From Halovenus sp. (GTDB taxonomy: Archaea; Halobacteriota; Halobacteria; Halobacteriales; Haloarculaceae), in NCBI GenBank assembly GCA_003551945.1, contig PUNZ01000012.1, forward strand, positions 1 to 20,921: a DNA stretch of 20,921 nt. The letters are read 5' to 3'. Positions 14,219 to 20,921 of the stretch are shown piece by piece; the first letter of the stretch is position 1; each line of letters opens with the position of its first letter. Under the pieces are notes generated by a model. It searched no databases, was not told the origin of the DNA, and saw nothing but the letters and a program-made list of their open reading frames with translations. A program made the translations under genes and the position numbers.

Positions 14219-14803
14219 CTAAAGCAAGGAGTCGACAATACCACACACTTCAGCCGTCATGTCGGAAATTGGCTGTGTCGCATCGACACGGATGAACCGT
14301 TCACGCTCCGCTTCGATGAGTCGTTCATAATTATTATTGACAGTTTCGAGATAGGAGGCCGTTTCAAACTTGTTCGTCGCGCCGCTACGGGCGGCCCCGG
14401 TTTCCGGGTCAATATCGAGATAGATGGTCACATCAGGGGGACGGGTCCATGGTTCGTGGACCGCACGAACGAAGCCAAGCGCATCATCGAATCGGTCAGT
14501 GAGCGTGGCACCCTGATACGCATATCGCGAGTCGGAGTAGCGGTCAGAAATGACCAGTTCCCCACGGTCGAGCGCTGGTCGAACAACCCGAGAGAGATGG
14601 TCAGCATGGTCTGCGGTGTACAGAAACAGTTCGGCAAGCGAATCTGCGTCATCGTCGTTGATAGACCGGTTAACTGCTTCCCCATACCAGGAGTTTGTCG
14701 GCTCTCTGGTGAACGTGGTCTCCGGCAGAAATTGTGCCCTCTTGAGTGCCTCGATACAGCTACTTTTGCCGCTCCCATCCAACCCTTCAAGCGTCACGAG
14801 CAT
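14219..14803 (-). CDS. tmk: Thymidylate (dTMP) kinase
   Basis: This enzyme phosphorylates dTMP to dTDP with ATP, in the dTTP supply pathway. The 194-aa form begins directly with the P-loop strand: MLVTLEG followed by LDGSGKSS (P-loop about 7-15). It then has TREPT at 32-36, LFLYTADHADH at 59-69, and the DRY-type motif ISDRYSDSRYAYQG around 85-98. The usual Arg of the ADRxxH motif is replaced by His66. The frame is open upstream to 14890. I chose the ATG at 14803 because dTMP kinases begin just before the P-loop and because a TTTACATA box is centred 26 nt upstream. Identification is confident. Confidence 0.93.
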   Translation of the reverse strand: MLVTLEGLDGSGKSSCIEALKRAQFLPETTFTREPTNSWYGEAVNRSINDDDADSLAELFLYTADHADHLSRVVRPALDRGELVISDRYSDSRYAYQGATLTDRFDDALGFVRAVHEPWTRPPDVTIYLDIDPETGAARSGATNKFETASYLETVNNNYERLIEAERERFIRVDATQPISDMTAEVCGIVDSLL

Positions 14804-14824
14804 ACTCGTATCTCTGCGCTGTCC

Positions 14825-14834
14825 TATGTAAATT
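14825..14834 (-). promoter_or_regulatory. Putative TATA box of tmk
   Basis: Minus-strand AATTTACATA is centred about 26 nt before the ATG at 14803. This supports both the short start and an independent tmk transcript, despite the upstream gene ending only 56 nt away. Confidence 0.45.
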
Positions 14835-14859
14835 CGGCGGGTCGGCCCGAGAGAGTGAT

Positions 14860-15240
14860 TCAATCGGTCACCGTCGTTGAAAGATGCCACTCACATCCCT
14901 TGGCAGCTCGAAGCCGAGAATAGAACGCCCGTAACCCCTCTTTTTCAGTGGCAGGAAGGACATGCAGTCGAACCGTCTCGTCGCGGATTGAGATGCGAAA
15001 GACATCAGTCGTCTCCGTATCTTTGGCCAGATACAGCGGCATTGGCAGGTTGAAAAAATCACCCCATCGGTAGGGCCCGGTTTCCAAGATTGTTTCAACG
15101 ATTCGGACGAGTTCTTGTGTCGAGAGTGACGCCTCTGGCGTGAGAACGAACAGTGTCCCACCCTCATACGAAACACCCCCACTGTATGGAAACTCCCGTT
15201 GTGGGTGTTGTGGAATACTGAATGACGGGTCCTCTGCCAT
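14860..15240 (-). CDS. Conserved-looking hypothetical protein, 126 aa
   Basis: I do not recognise the family. The protein is soluble and acidic, with no signal peptide or membrane helix. It has a Gly-rich strand region (FPYSGGVSYEGGTLFVL), a helix with ETILETGPYRWGDFFNLPMPLYLAKD in the centre, and a strand-rich part (VFRISIRDETVRLHVLP). It ends in an Arg-rich helix and CEWHLSTTV. It lies upstream of tmk on the same strand with a 56-nt gap. A good TATA box (TATAAAT, 15265-15271) is centred 28 nt before its ATG, and codon use matches its neighbours, so I regard it as a real gene. It is divergent from the SRAP gene. Confidence 0.75.
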   Translation of the reverse strand: MAEDPSFSIPQHPQREFPYSGGVSYEGGTLFVLTPEASLSTQELVRIVETILETGPYRWGDFFNLPMPLYLAKDTETTDVFRISIRDETVRLHVLPATEKEGLRAFYSRLRAAKGCEWHLSTTVTD

Positions 15241-15264
15241 CAGATGTAGTTAGGTCGTCATTCC

Positions 15265-15271
15265 ATTTATA
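15265..15271 (-). promoter_or_regulatory. TATA box of the 126-aa hypothetical gene
   Basis: Minus-strand TATAAAT is centred 28 nt before the ATG at 15240, a textbook leaderless spacing. It lies in the 88-bp region shared with the divergent SRAP gene. A TTGTTTTG stretch near 15299-15306 may serve SRAP. Confidence 0.55.
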
Positions 15272-15328
15272 CTAGCTGTCGAGCAAACCATCCCGAGTTG
15301 TTTTGCACATCCAGACCCACGGTCAGGT

Positions 15329-16048
15329 ATGTGTGGCCGATACAGTCTGTTTGTCTCACCTGAGACCCTTGCCGAGCGATTCGAGGTCTCCGTTTCGGGG
15401 TACGAACGCCGATATAACGCCGCCCCAAGCCAGACACTCCCTGTTATCTCTGACCGAGACCATGACTCACTGACGGCGATGGAATGGGGGCTTGTCCCAC
15501 CGTGGGCAACAGCAGAAAACGAGGGAAAACACATCAACGCACGTGCAGAGACCGTGGCATCCAAACCAACGTTTGCTGATGCACTGCAACAGAACAACCA
15601 CGACGAACTTCGCACAGGGCGATGTCTGGTGCCCGCCGACGGATTTTACGAGTGGGTAGAGACACGTGAGGGAAAACAGCCACACAGGGTGACCGTCAAC
15701 GACGGAGAGCCGTTCGCCATGGCCGGACTCTGGACACAATGGCAACCCGAAACGAAACAGACAGGGCTTGATGCCTTCACGACGAGCGAACAGCCCTCAC
15801 GAGAGACCGTCAGAGAGACGTTCACTATCGTGACGACTGAGCCAAACAGTGTCGTCGGCGAACTCCACCACCGGATGGCAGTAATCCTTCCGAGAGCAGC
15901 GGAACGTGAGTGGCTAACTGGAGATGTGGAGACAGCACTCAATTTGTGTGAGCCATACCCAGCGACAGAGATGCAACACTACCCAGTCTCGACGGCGGTG
16001 AACAACCCAGCAAACGATACAGCTGCCGTAGTTGAGCCCATCGACTGA
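15329..16048 (+). CDS. SRAP-family abasic-site processing protein (YedK/HMCES)
   Basis: SRAP proteins form a thiazolidine crosslink between their N-terminal cysteine and abasic sites in single-stranded DNA, shielding them during replication. The 239-aa protein begins MCGRYSLF with the catalytic C2 exposed after Met removal. Other family motifs follow in order: YNAAPSQ at 29-35, WGLVPPW at 53-59, NARAET at 70-75, RCLVPADGFYEW with E108, and H180 in LHHRMAVIL. The usual proline of the last motif (HxRMP) is alanine here; the catalytic residues are all present. It lies beside uspA-like and pspA genes, suggestive of a stress-related neighbourhood. It ends 8 nt from the stop of the convergent UspA gene. 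Confidence 0.94.
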   Translation: MCGRYSLFVSPETLAERFEVSVSGYERRYNAAPSQTLPVISDRDHDSLTAMEWGLVPPWATAENEGKHINARAETVASKPTFADALQQNNHDELRTGRCLVPADGFYEWVETREGKQPHRVTVNDGEPFAMAGLWTQWQPETKQTGLDAFTTSEQPSRETVRETFTIVTTEPNSVVGELHHRMAVILPRAAEREWLTGDVETALNLCEPYPATEMQHYPVSTAVNNPANDTAAVVEPID

Positions 16049-16056
16049 ATCGCCCT

Positions 16057-16488
16057 TCAGGACAGGTCGACAACGAGCACAGGAGTCTCGGCTCGTTTGA
16101 CGACTCGTTCCGTGGTGCTCCCCAGGGTGGCAATCTGCTCTGGGCCGGTTTTACCGTGTGTTCCCATAACGATGATATCGATATCCGCATCTTCGGCGTA
16201 CTCGGCGATGCGACGGTCAGGGATACCCTCATCCAGTTTCGAGACACACTCAACGCCTTCGTCTTCGATGCGCATCTGTGCATCCTCCAGTGCGCGTTTG
16301 CCTTCAAGTTCAACGGCCCGCTTGATTTCATCTTTCGTCCCCTCTCCGGCAGCCAAATACCGTCGTTTGTCCTGCACGTAAAGGACATGAATCCGAGCGT
16401 CATGTGCATCGGCGATTGCTAGTGCGTGATTAAGCGCCTGAACTGTCGGTGAACTCCCGTCGGTTGGAAGAAGAATATCTTCGTACAT
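16057..16488 (-). CDS. Universal stress protein, UspA family
   Basis: This 143-aa single-domain protein begins YEDILLPTDGS, the family's first strand and phosphate-binding turn. It ends with the ATP-binding pattern G109-x2-G112-x10-G123-S (GTHGKTG ... LGSTTERV). The nucleotide-binding class of UspA is therefore expected, probably a cytosolic dimer. The frame is open to an ATG at 16512. I chose 16488 because UspA proteins start at this strand and an AT-rich box is centred 27 nt upstream. The specific stress role is unknown. Confidence 0.92.
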   Translation of the reverse strand: MYEDILLPTDGSSPTVQALNHALAIADAHDARIHVLYVQDKRRYLAAGEGTKDEIKRAVELEGKRALEDAQMRIEDEGVECVSKLDEGIPDRRIAEYAEDADIDIIVMGTHGKTGPEQIATLGSTTERVVKRAETPVLVVDLS

Positions 16489-16510
16489 TGATTGGTATCT
16501 CGGGCGTCCC

Positions 16511-16520
16511 ATTAAAATAG
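16511..16520 (-). promoter_or_regulatory. Putative TATA box of the UspA gene
   Basis: Minus-strand CTATTTTAAT is centred about 27 nt before the ATG at 16488. It lies inside the 69-bp gap behind pspA, so the UspA gene probably has its own leaderless transcript. Confidence 0.5.
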
Positions 16521-16557
16521 TTAGTCGTTCCCGGTGGAAATTACGGCCGCTTCGCGC

Positions 16558-17361
16558 CTACTCGTCTTCTTTGAGCTGTTCGAGCTCTGTATCAATCTCA
16601 GAGCTTTCAACTTCCTCTTCCAGTTCATCCAGTGATTCGGCCTCTGACTCCTCCGGCTCGTCGGCTTTCCCCAGTTCCGCTTTGAGCGTATCGAGCTCCC
16701 GGTCAACTGCGCCATCTGTGGACAGCTGTTCAAGTTCGCGGTCAAGTTCACTTTTGTCCGACAGCGCATCTTCAAGCGCGCCGGATTCTCGCAGCTCATC
16801 AAGGGCAGCAGCGCGCGCTTCCATCTCTTCGGTCTGTTCTTCGGCGCGGCGGATGGTACGACCGATATCTTGCATCTCGTTGCCCGCGCCAGTCATAGCC
16901 TCGTTAACACGTTTACTCGCCTCAGCAGCTTCATACCGCGCTTTCATTGTCTCTTTGCGCGTGCGGAACTCCTCAATCTCGCTTTGAAGCGTTTCTTTCT
17001 GTTCGATGAGTTCATCCTGTTTGATTTCCAGACTAGCGATTTGCTCTTCCAGCCCGTCAATCTGGTTCATCTTCTGTTTTTTCTTCTCAAGCGCGCGACG
17101 AGCAAGGTCATCGCGACCCTGATTAACCGCTTCCCGCGCCTGTTCGTTGTGTTTTTCCACGTTCTCTTCGAGACGGCGCTGTTGGATTTCAAGCCGTTTT
17201 TTCTGCGTTGTGAGGTCCGCAATCCCCTGTTTGACCTTCTGGAGTTCGTCCTGTAACTGCTCGTAGGAGTAATCCAGCTGTTGGCCGGGGTCCTCCGCCC
17301 GGTCAAGAAGCGCGTTGATTTTCGACCGGATAATATACGACGTGCGCGAAAGTATGCCCAT
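16558..17361 (-). CDS. pspA: PspA/IM30 (Vipp1) family membrane-stress protein
   Basis: This 267-aa protein starts MGILSRTSYIIRSKINALLDRAEDPGQQLDYSYEQL, the usual amphipathic first helix and loop of the family. It continues as long coiled coil through about residue 210, rich in Glu, Lys, Arg and Gln with heptad spacing. The last ~55 residues are a very acidic tail (EEVESSEIDTELEQLKEDE). PspA/IM30 proteins assemble into ESCRT-III-like rods or rings on the cytoplasmic face of stressed membranes. A TTTTAAG box about 27 nt before the ATG indicates its own leaderless promoter. No pspB/C or liaS-like partner is nearby. It is divergent from the alpha/beta hydrolase gene. Confidence 0.9.
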   Translation of the reverse strand: MGILSRTSYIIRSKINALLDRAEDPGQQLDYSYEQLQDELQKVKQGIADLTTQKKRLEIQQRRLEENVEKHNEQAREAVNQGRDDLARRALEKKKQKMNQIDGLEEQIASLEIKQDELIEQKETLQSEIEEFRTRKETMKARYEAAEASKRVNEAMTGAGNEMQDIGRTIRRAEEQTEEMEARAAALDELRESGALEDALSDKSELDRELEQLSTDGAVDRELDTLKAELGKADEPEESEAESLDELEEEVESSEIDTELEQLKEDE

Positions 17362-17384
17362 ACTCTTTCTGTGGTCGCTACACC

Positions 17385-17391
17385 CTTAAAA
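17385..17391 (-). promoter_or_regulatory. TATA box of pspA
   Basis: Minus-strand TTTTAAG is centred 27 nt before the pspA ATG at 17361, in the 112-bp region shared with the divergent hydrolase gene. Confidence 0.5.
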
Positions 17392-17442
17392 TTCTTACAT
17401 CGGTTCTCCGGCTGAACACCGAAACAAATCGTGTGAGCCAAG

Positions 17443-17451
17443 AATTTTCAT
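17443..17451 (+). promoter_or_regulatory. Putative TATA box of the alpha/beta hydrolase gene
   Basis: AATTTTCAT is centred about 27 nt before the ATG at 17474, supporting that start over the in-frame ATG at 17450, which lies within the box itself. Confidence 0.45.
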
Positions 17452-17473
17452 GCGTTCGCGCGTAGGATGGCTG

Positions 17474-18085
17474 ATGACGGTGTTGATTCCCGGTGGACGC
17501 GACGTCCGCGGAACGCTCGATAGGCCACCCGCCCTCACTGAATCCGACCCAATTGCTCGACTGGTTGTTGCCTGTCCGCCACACCCGCAGATGGGCGGCG
17601 ACCGACACGATGGGCGGTTGCGAGCAGTGAGCGATGCGTTGACCGAACGGGGGATTGCCTGCGTGCGGATTGATTATGGCCCGTGGGACGACGGGGATGG
17701 AGAAACAGCGGATGTAGAAAACGCGATACGTTGGGCGAAAGAGCGTGCACACTCCGTCGGCCTGTTCGGCTACAGTTTTGGAGGGACGGTTGCGCTATTG
17801 GCGGCCAAGCGGACGCCACCCGATGCGCTTTCTGTGCTTGCTCCAGGGGAGCGGGTTATTGATGGGCGAGACCCAGTCGAGACAGTAGAACGCAACACCT
17901 TCCCCGGACAACTCCTCTACGGAGAACGAGATACCGTTGTGACTTCCGAGCGCATTAGTGAACAGGCCAAGAAGGTGGGATACGATGTCCAGCCACTCGC
18001 AGGCGACCACTTTTTTGTCGGACAGCAAGCAACGATTGCAACTCACGTTGGCGAGTTTTTCGACGAGATGTTGCCAAATTGCTAA
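17474..18085 (+). CDS. Alpha/beta-hydrolase-fold protein (dienelactone-hydrolase-like)
   Basis: This 203-aa single-domain hydrolase has a complete catalytic triad: nucleophile S101 in GYSFGG, D153 in YGERD, and H179 in GDHFF. A CPPHPQMGG segment at 34-42 matches the oxyanion-loop region of small haloarchaeal and bacterial hydrolases of this type. No signal peptide or lid insertion is seen, so it is probably a cytosolic esterase or thioesterase-like enzyme of unknown substrate. I chose the ATG at 17474, which gives the N-terminus MTVLIPGGRDVRG and has both an upstream GGATGG and an AT-rich box at -27. The upstream in-frame ATG at 17450 would add eight residues. It ends 63 nt before pyrG on the same strand. 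Confidence 0.85.
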   Translation: MTVLIPGGRDVRGTLDRPPALTESDPIARLVVACPPHPQMGGDRHDGRLRAVSDALTERGIACVRIDYGPWDDGDGETADVENAIRWAKERAHSVGLFGYSFGGTVALLAAKRTPPDALSVLAPGERVIDGRDPVETVERNTFPGQLLYGERDTVVTSERISEQAKKVGYDVQPLAGDHFFVGQQATIATHVGEFFDEMLPNC

Positions 18086-18118
18086 GAGACGTTGATGCGA
18101 ATCGGCGTCGTTCGAAAC

Positions 18119-18129
18119 GGTTTTCATAC
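18119..18129 (+). promoter_or_regulatory. BRE/TATA box of pyrG
   Basis: GGTTTTCATAC, preceded by CGAAAC, is centred about 25 nt before the ATG at 18149. It supports that start over the in-frame ATG at 18092, which would place the promoter inside the coding region. Confidence 0.5.
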
Positions 18130-18148
18130 CGCAAGGCAGACGGTCAGT

Positions 18149-19780
18149 ATGCCGACGGAATCCGACACAGGCTATGACCCAAGTCTGGGACGGAAGTTCA
18201 TTTTCGTCACCGGTGGTGTGATGTCCGGCCTCGGGAAAGGCATCACTGCTGCCAGCACCGGACGGTTGCTGGCCAACGCCGGGTTTGACGTAACCGCAGT
18301 CAAAATCGACCCTTATCTCAACGTCGATGCGGGAACGATGAACCCCTTCCAGCACGGGGAAGTGTACGTACTGAAAGATGGTGGCGAAGTTGACCTTGAT
18401 TTGGGGAACTACGAACGGTTTCTCGATATCGATATGACGTTCGACCATAACGTCACCACCGGAAAAGTCTACGAGCACGTCATCAACAAAGAGCGTGCCG
18501 GCGATTATCTCGGAAAGACGGTCCAAATTATTCCACATATCACCGATGATATCAAGCGACGTATCCGCGAAGCAGCGGAGGGAAGCGACGTCTGTATCAT
18601 CGAGGTTGGCGGGACTGTTGGGGACATCGAGGGCATGCCGTTTCTCGAAGCGCTCAGACAGTTCGCTCACGAGGAAGATGAGGAAGACATTCTCTTTACA
18701 CACGTCACACTTGTTCCCTACTCAAAGAATGGTGAGCAAAAGACCAAACCAACCCAACACAGCGTGAAAGAACTTCGCTCGATTGGTCTCCAACCCGACA
18801 TCCTCGTTGGGCGGTCACCCAACCCACTGGATGCTGAAACCCGCGAAAAGATTGCGCTGTTCTGTGACGTACCCGTAGATGCCGTCTTTTCGAATCCAGA
18901 TGTTGAAGACATCTACCATGTCCCTCTCGCACTCGAAGAGGAAGGACTGGACCAGTACGTCCTTGACCACTTTGAGCTCACAGAAAGTGCGGCTACGGCG
19001 GAAGCGTACGATACGACCTGGCGGGAGACAGTCACACGAGAAACGGACGATGAAGTCTCGGTTGCTCTCGTTGGGAAATACGGGCTCGAAGATGCGTATA
19101 TCTCAATTCACGAAGCGCTGAAACACGCCGGGCTACAGCGAAAAACAGCAGTCGATTCGCACTGGATTCACTCCGAAGAGCTTGCCGATGGACACGACGG
19201 GAGATTGGACGATGTTGACGGAATCGTCGTCCCCGGCGGGTTCGGTGCGCGCGGTACCGAAGGGAAAATCGAGGCAATCCGCTACGCTCGCGAGCACGAT
19301 GTCCCCTTCCTCGGTCTCTGCCTTGGCTTCCAGATGGCTGTCGTCGAGTACGCGCGGAATGTGCTTGGCCTCCCCGGCGCACACTCGGCAGAGCTTGATT
19401 CCGAGACGCCACATCCAGTCATTGACCTGCTTCCAGAACAAAAGGACCTTGATGATATGGGCGGGACGATGCGACTTGGAACCCATATTACCGAAATTAA
19501 GGAGGGGACGCTCGCACACGAGCTGTATGACGGGACAACCTGTGAGGAGCGACACCGCCACCGGTATGAGGTTAATCCAGCGTATATCGAAGATCTCGAA
19601 GAGGCAGGCTTGGTCTTTTCGGGAACCTCCGGCCGACGGATGGAGATTCTCGAACTTCCCGAGCATCCATACTTCTTCGGGACGCAGTTCCATCCGGAGT
19701 TCCGCTCACGACCAACACGCGCAAGCCCACCGTTTGTGGGGTTCCTAGACGGCATTCATGCAACACGAGGTGACAACTAA
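18149..19780 (+). CDS. pyrG: CTP synthase (glutamine-hydrolysing)
   Basis: CTP synthase converts UTP to CTP using ATP and ammonia from glutamine. The 543-aa protein has an N-terminal amidoligase domain with the P-loop GGVMSGLGKG at 22-31, followed by KIDPYLNVDAGTMNPFQHGE. A class I glutamine amidotransferase domain starts near residue 305. Its nucleophile is C391 in GLCLGFQ, with H515 and E517 in FHPEF; all catalytic residues are present and the length is normal. The frame is open to 18092. I chose 18149 because the added 19 residues do not resemble the family and would overlap the promoter box. Its stop codon shares an A with the guaAb start (TAATG), so translation is coupled with GMP synthase. 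Confidence 0.96.
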   Translation: MPTESDTGYDPSLGRKFIFVTGGVMSGLGKGITAASTGRLLANAGFDVTAVKIDPYLNVDAGTMNPFQHGEVYVLKDGGEVDLDLGNYERFLDIDMTFDHNVTTGKVYEHVINKERAGDYLGKTVQIIPHITDDIKRRIREAAEGSDVCIIEVGGTVGDIEGMPFLEALRQFAHEEDEEDILFTHVTLVPYSKNGEQKTKPTQHSVKELRSIGLQPDILVGRSPNPLDAETREKIALFCDVPVDAVFSNPDVEDIYHVPLALEEEGLDQYVLDHFELTESAATAEAYDTTWRETVTRETDDEVSVALVGKYGLEDAYISIHEALKHAGLQRKTAVDSHWIHSEELADGHDGRLDDVDGIVVPGGFGARGTEGKIEAIRYAREHDVPFLGLCLGFQMAVVEYARNVLGLPGAHSAELDSETPHPVIDLLPEQKDLDDMGGTMRLGTHITEIKEGTLAHELYDGTTCEERHRHRYEVNPAYIEDLEEAGLVFSGTSGRRMEILELPEHPYFFGTQFHPEFRSRPTRASPPFVGFLDGIHATRGDN

Positions 19781-20697
19781 TGGTAGACGTTGACGAATTT
19801 ATCCCAGAAAAACGAGACGAAATTGCATCGGCAATCGGCACCGAGAACGCAATCATTGCGCTCTCCGGCGGCGTCGATTCCTCAACCGCAGCGGCGCTGG
19901 CATACGACGCAGTTGGTGACCAACTGACGCCTGTGTATGTTGATACCGGACTCATGCGCAAAGGGGAGACCGACCAAATTCGAGAGACCTTCGACTATAT
20001 GGATTCACTCCGTATCGTCGATGCGAAAGACCGGTTTCTCGATGTGCTCGAAGGCGTGACTGACCCCGAAGAAAAACGCCACGCTATCGGCGAGCAGTTT
20101 ATCCGCGAGTTCGAAACCGTTGCCCGAGAGGTTGATGCAGATTATCTCGTACAGGGGACCATCTATCCTGACCGTATCGAAAGCGAAGGGACAATCAAAT
20201 CTCATCACAACGTCGGCGGCCTGCCGGATGTTGTCGATTTTGAGGGGATTGTCGAGCCGATGCGTGACCTCTACAAAGACGAAGTGAGAGAGGTCGCTCG
20301 CGAACTCGATTTAGAGGAGATTATCGCCGAGCGAATGCCGTTCCCCGGGCCTGGTCTGGCGGTCAGGATTTTGGGTGAAGTGACCGAAGAGAAACTCGCT
20401 GTCGCCCGTGAGGCAAATCACGTCGTTGAGGAGGAACTCGAAGAGCACGAACCGTGGCAGGCACTGGCGGCTGTTATCGGAAAAGCAACTGGTGTGAAAG
20501 GCGACAACCGCGTTCATGGCTGGGTTATCGCTGTTCGGTCCGTTGAGTCACGGGATGGTATGACCGCACGCGCACAGAATATCGACTGGGATACCCTCCA
20601 GCGAATTCAGTCACGAATCACTGGTGAGAACGAAAACGTCGCACGGGTCCTCTATGACGTTACCCACAAACCGCCCGCAACAATCGAGTACGAATGA
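19780..20697 (+). CDS. guaAb: GMP synthase, ATP-pyrophosphatase/synthetase subunit B
   Basis: GuaAb activates XMP with ATP and aminates it to GMP, using ammonia delivered by a separate glutaminase subunit, GuaAa. The 305-aa protein contains the PP-loop SGGVDSS at 29-35 followed by YVDTGLMRKGE, the RFLDVLEGVTDPEEKR segment, QGTIYPDRIES, and the dimerisation domain ending in HKPPATIEYE. No glutaminase domain is fused, as is usual in archaea, and no GuaAa gene lies in this window. It overlaps pyrG by one base and the following gene by four (ATGA), so three genes form a tightly coupled purine/pyrimidine triphosphate unit. Confidence 0.95.
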   Translation: MVDVDEFIPEKRDEIASAIGTENAIIALSGGVDSSTAAALAYDAVGDQLTPVYVDTGLMRKGETDQIRETFDYMDSLRIVDAKDRFLDVLEGVTDPEEKRHAIGEQFIREFETVAREVDADYLVQGTIYPDRIESEGTIKSHHNVGGLPDVVDFEGIVEPMRDLYKDEVREVARELDLEEIIAERMPFPGPGLAVRILGEVTEEKLAVAREANHVVEEELEEHEPWQALAAVIGKATGVKGDNRVHGWVIAVRSVESRDGMTARAQNIDWDTLQRIQSRITGENENVARVLYDVTHKPPATIEYE

Positions 20698-20921
20698 GCA
20701 TACGAATTGTCGTCGTCGGACTTGACGACTACGAGATGAAACAGACGTTGACTGACGCGGGTCACACCGTCAGCCATACCGATATTGGTAACCGACCGGG
20801 TCTTGAAGAGGCGGGGCTGGTCGATGCCGATATCTACCTCCTGACCGAAGCGAAGCAGGCTACCTCTATCTCGGTCGCAAAGGACCTCAACCCGGACATA
20901 AAAGTGGTCGTCTACGCTGAT
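20694..20921 (+). CDS. Small Rossmann-like protein of unknown function (partial)
   Basis: The ATG overlaps the guaAb stop as ATGA, and 76 codons are visible before the window ends. The sequence starts MSIRIVVVGLDDYEMKQTL, a beta-strand followed by a G-x-D turn and helix. It continues with an ALT-type helix, a DADIYLLTEAKQATSISVAKDLNPDIKVVVY segment resembling the central part of TrkA-N/NAD-binding folds, and an acidic surface. I believe a small haloarchaeal family of this type is often found behind guaAb, but I cannot verify the name. The full length and C-terminus are outside the window. Coupling to pyrG-guaAb suggests a role tied to nucleotide synthesis; that is inference. Confidence 0.75.
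   Translation, partial: MSIRIVVVGLDDYEMKQTLTDAGHTVSHTDIGNRPGLEEAGLVDADIYLLTEAKQATSISVAKDLNPDIKVVVYAD

Noticed and set aside
16490..16512. Longer start for the UspA protein (ATG at 16512)
   Set aside because: It would place the start inside the AT-rich promoter box and add eight residues foreign to the family.
17795..18703. 302-codon open frame antisense to the hydrolase and pyrG
   Set aside because: It is opposite two secure genes, has no recognisable domain, and would span the pyrG promoter; treated as a shadow.
1..20921. CRISPR array, insertion sequence, integrase or prophage
   Set aside because: No spaced direct repeats, terminal inverted repeats with target duplications, transposase or integrase motifs were seen in either strand.

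Overview
The window reads as chromosome of an extremely halophilic archaeon (class Halobacteria). The predicted proteins are strongly acidic and poor in Lys and Cys. The families are archaeal or haloarchaeal: Taw1, RfcL with a PIP box, a Bat-type HTH_10 regulator, separate GuaAb, and a CoxA-CoxC fusion. Many genes carry an AT-rich box centred about 25-28 nt before the chosen start codon, the layout expected of leaderless haloarchaeal transcripts. GC content looks like the low-to-mid 50s by eye, which is low for the class. I cannot name a genus from sequence alone.

Layout. Positions 1-56 hold the start of an unidentified membrane protein on the minus strand. Positions 157-1603 form a compact plus-strand operon: a CPFC glutaredoxin-like protein, a peroxiredoxin-fold protein with no cysteine at all, and the tRNA t6A enzyme TsaC/Sua5. 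Facing it is a Zn/Cd-type P1B ATPase (1609-4116). A Bat-type regulator with five N-terminal cysteines (4187-4939) lies just upstream of the ATPase on the same strand. An 18-bp inverted repeat sits between the two. Divergently transcribed are taw1 (wyosine tRNA modification) and then rfcL (clamp loader large subunit).

Positions 7668-11406 hold a minus-strand terminal oxidase operon, coxB-coxAC-coxD, with translationally tight junctions and a structured promoter/leader region. Next, on the minus strand, come a small membrane protein, an MsbA-like ABC half-exporter, dTMP kinase and a 126-aa unknown protein. Positions 15329-18085 hold a group suggestive of stress and repair functions: SRAP (abasic-site crosslinker), UspA, PspA and an alpha/beta hydrolase. 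The window ends in a translationally coupled nucleotide operon, pyrG-guaAb plus a small protein of unknown role cut by the window edge.

The genes are mostly chromosomal housekeeping. I see no tRNA or rRNA gene, CRISPR array, insertion sequence, integrase or other sign of a mobile island. The most interesting observations are the glutaredoxin/cysteine-less peroxiredoxin pair, the putative metal-responsive regulator-operator-ATPase unit, the cox promoter architecture, the His-rich linker in CoxAC, and the unknown gene coupled to pyrG-guaAb. None of these is a clearly undescribed system. Several start codons are placed downstream of the longest open frame because family N-termini and promoter-box spacing agree on the shorter form.
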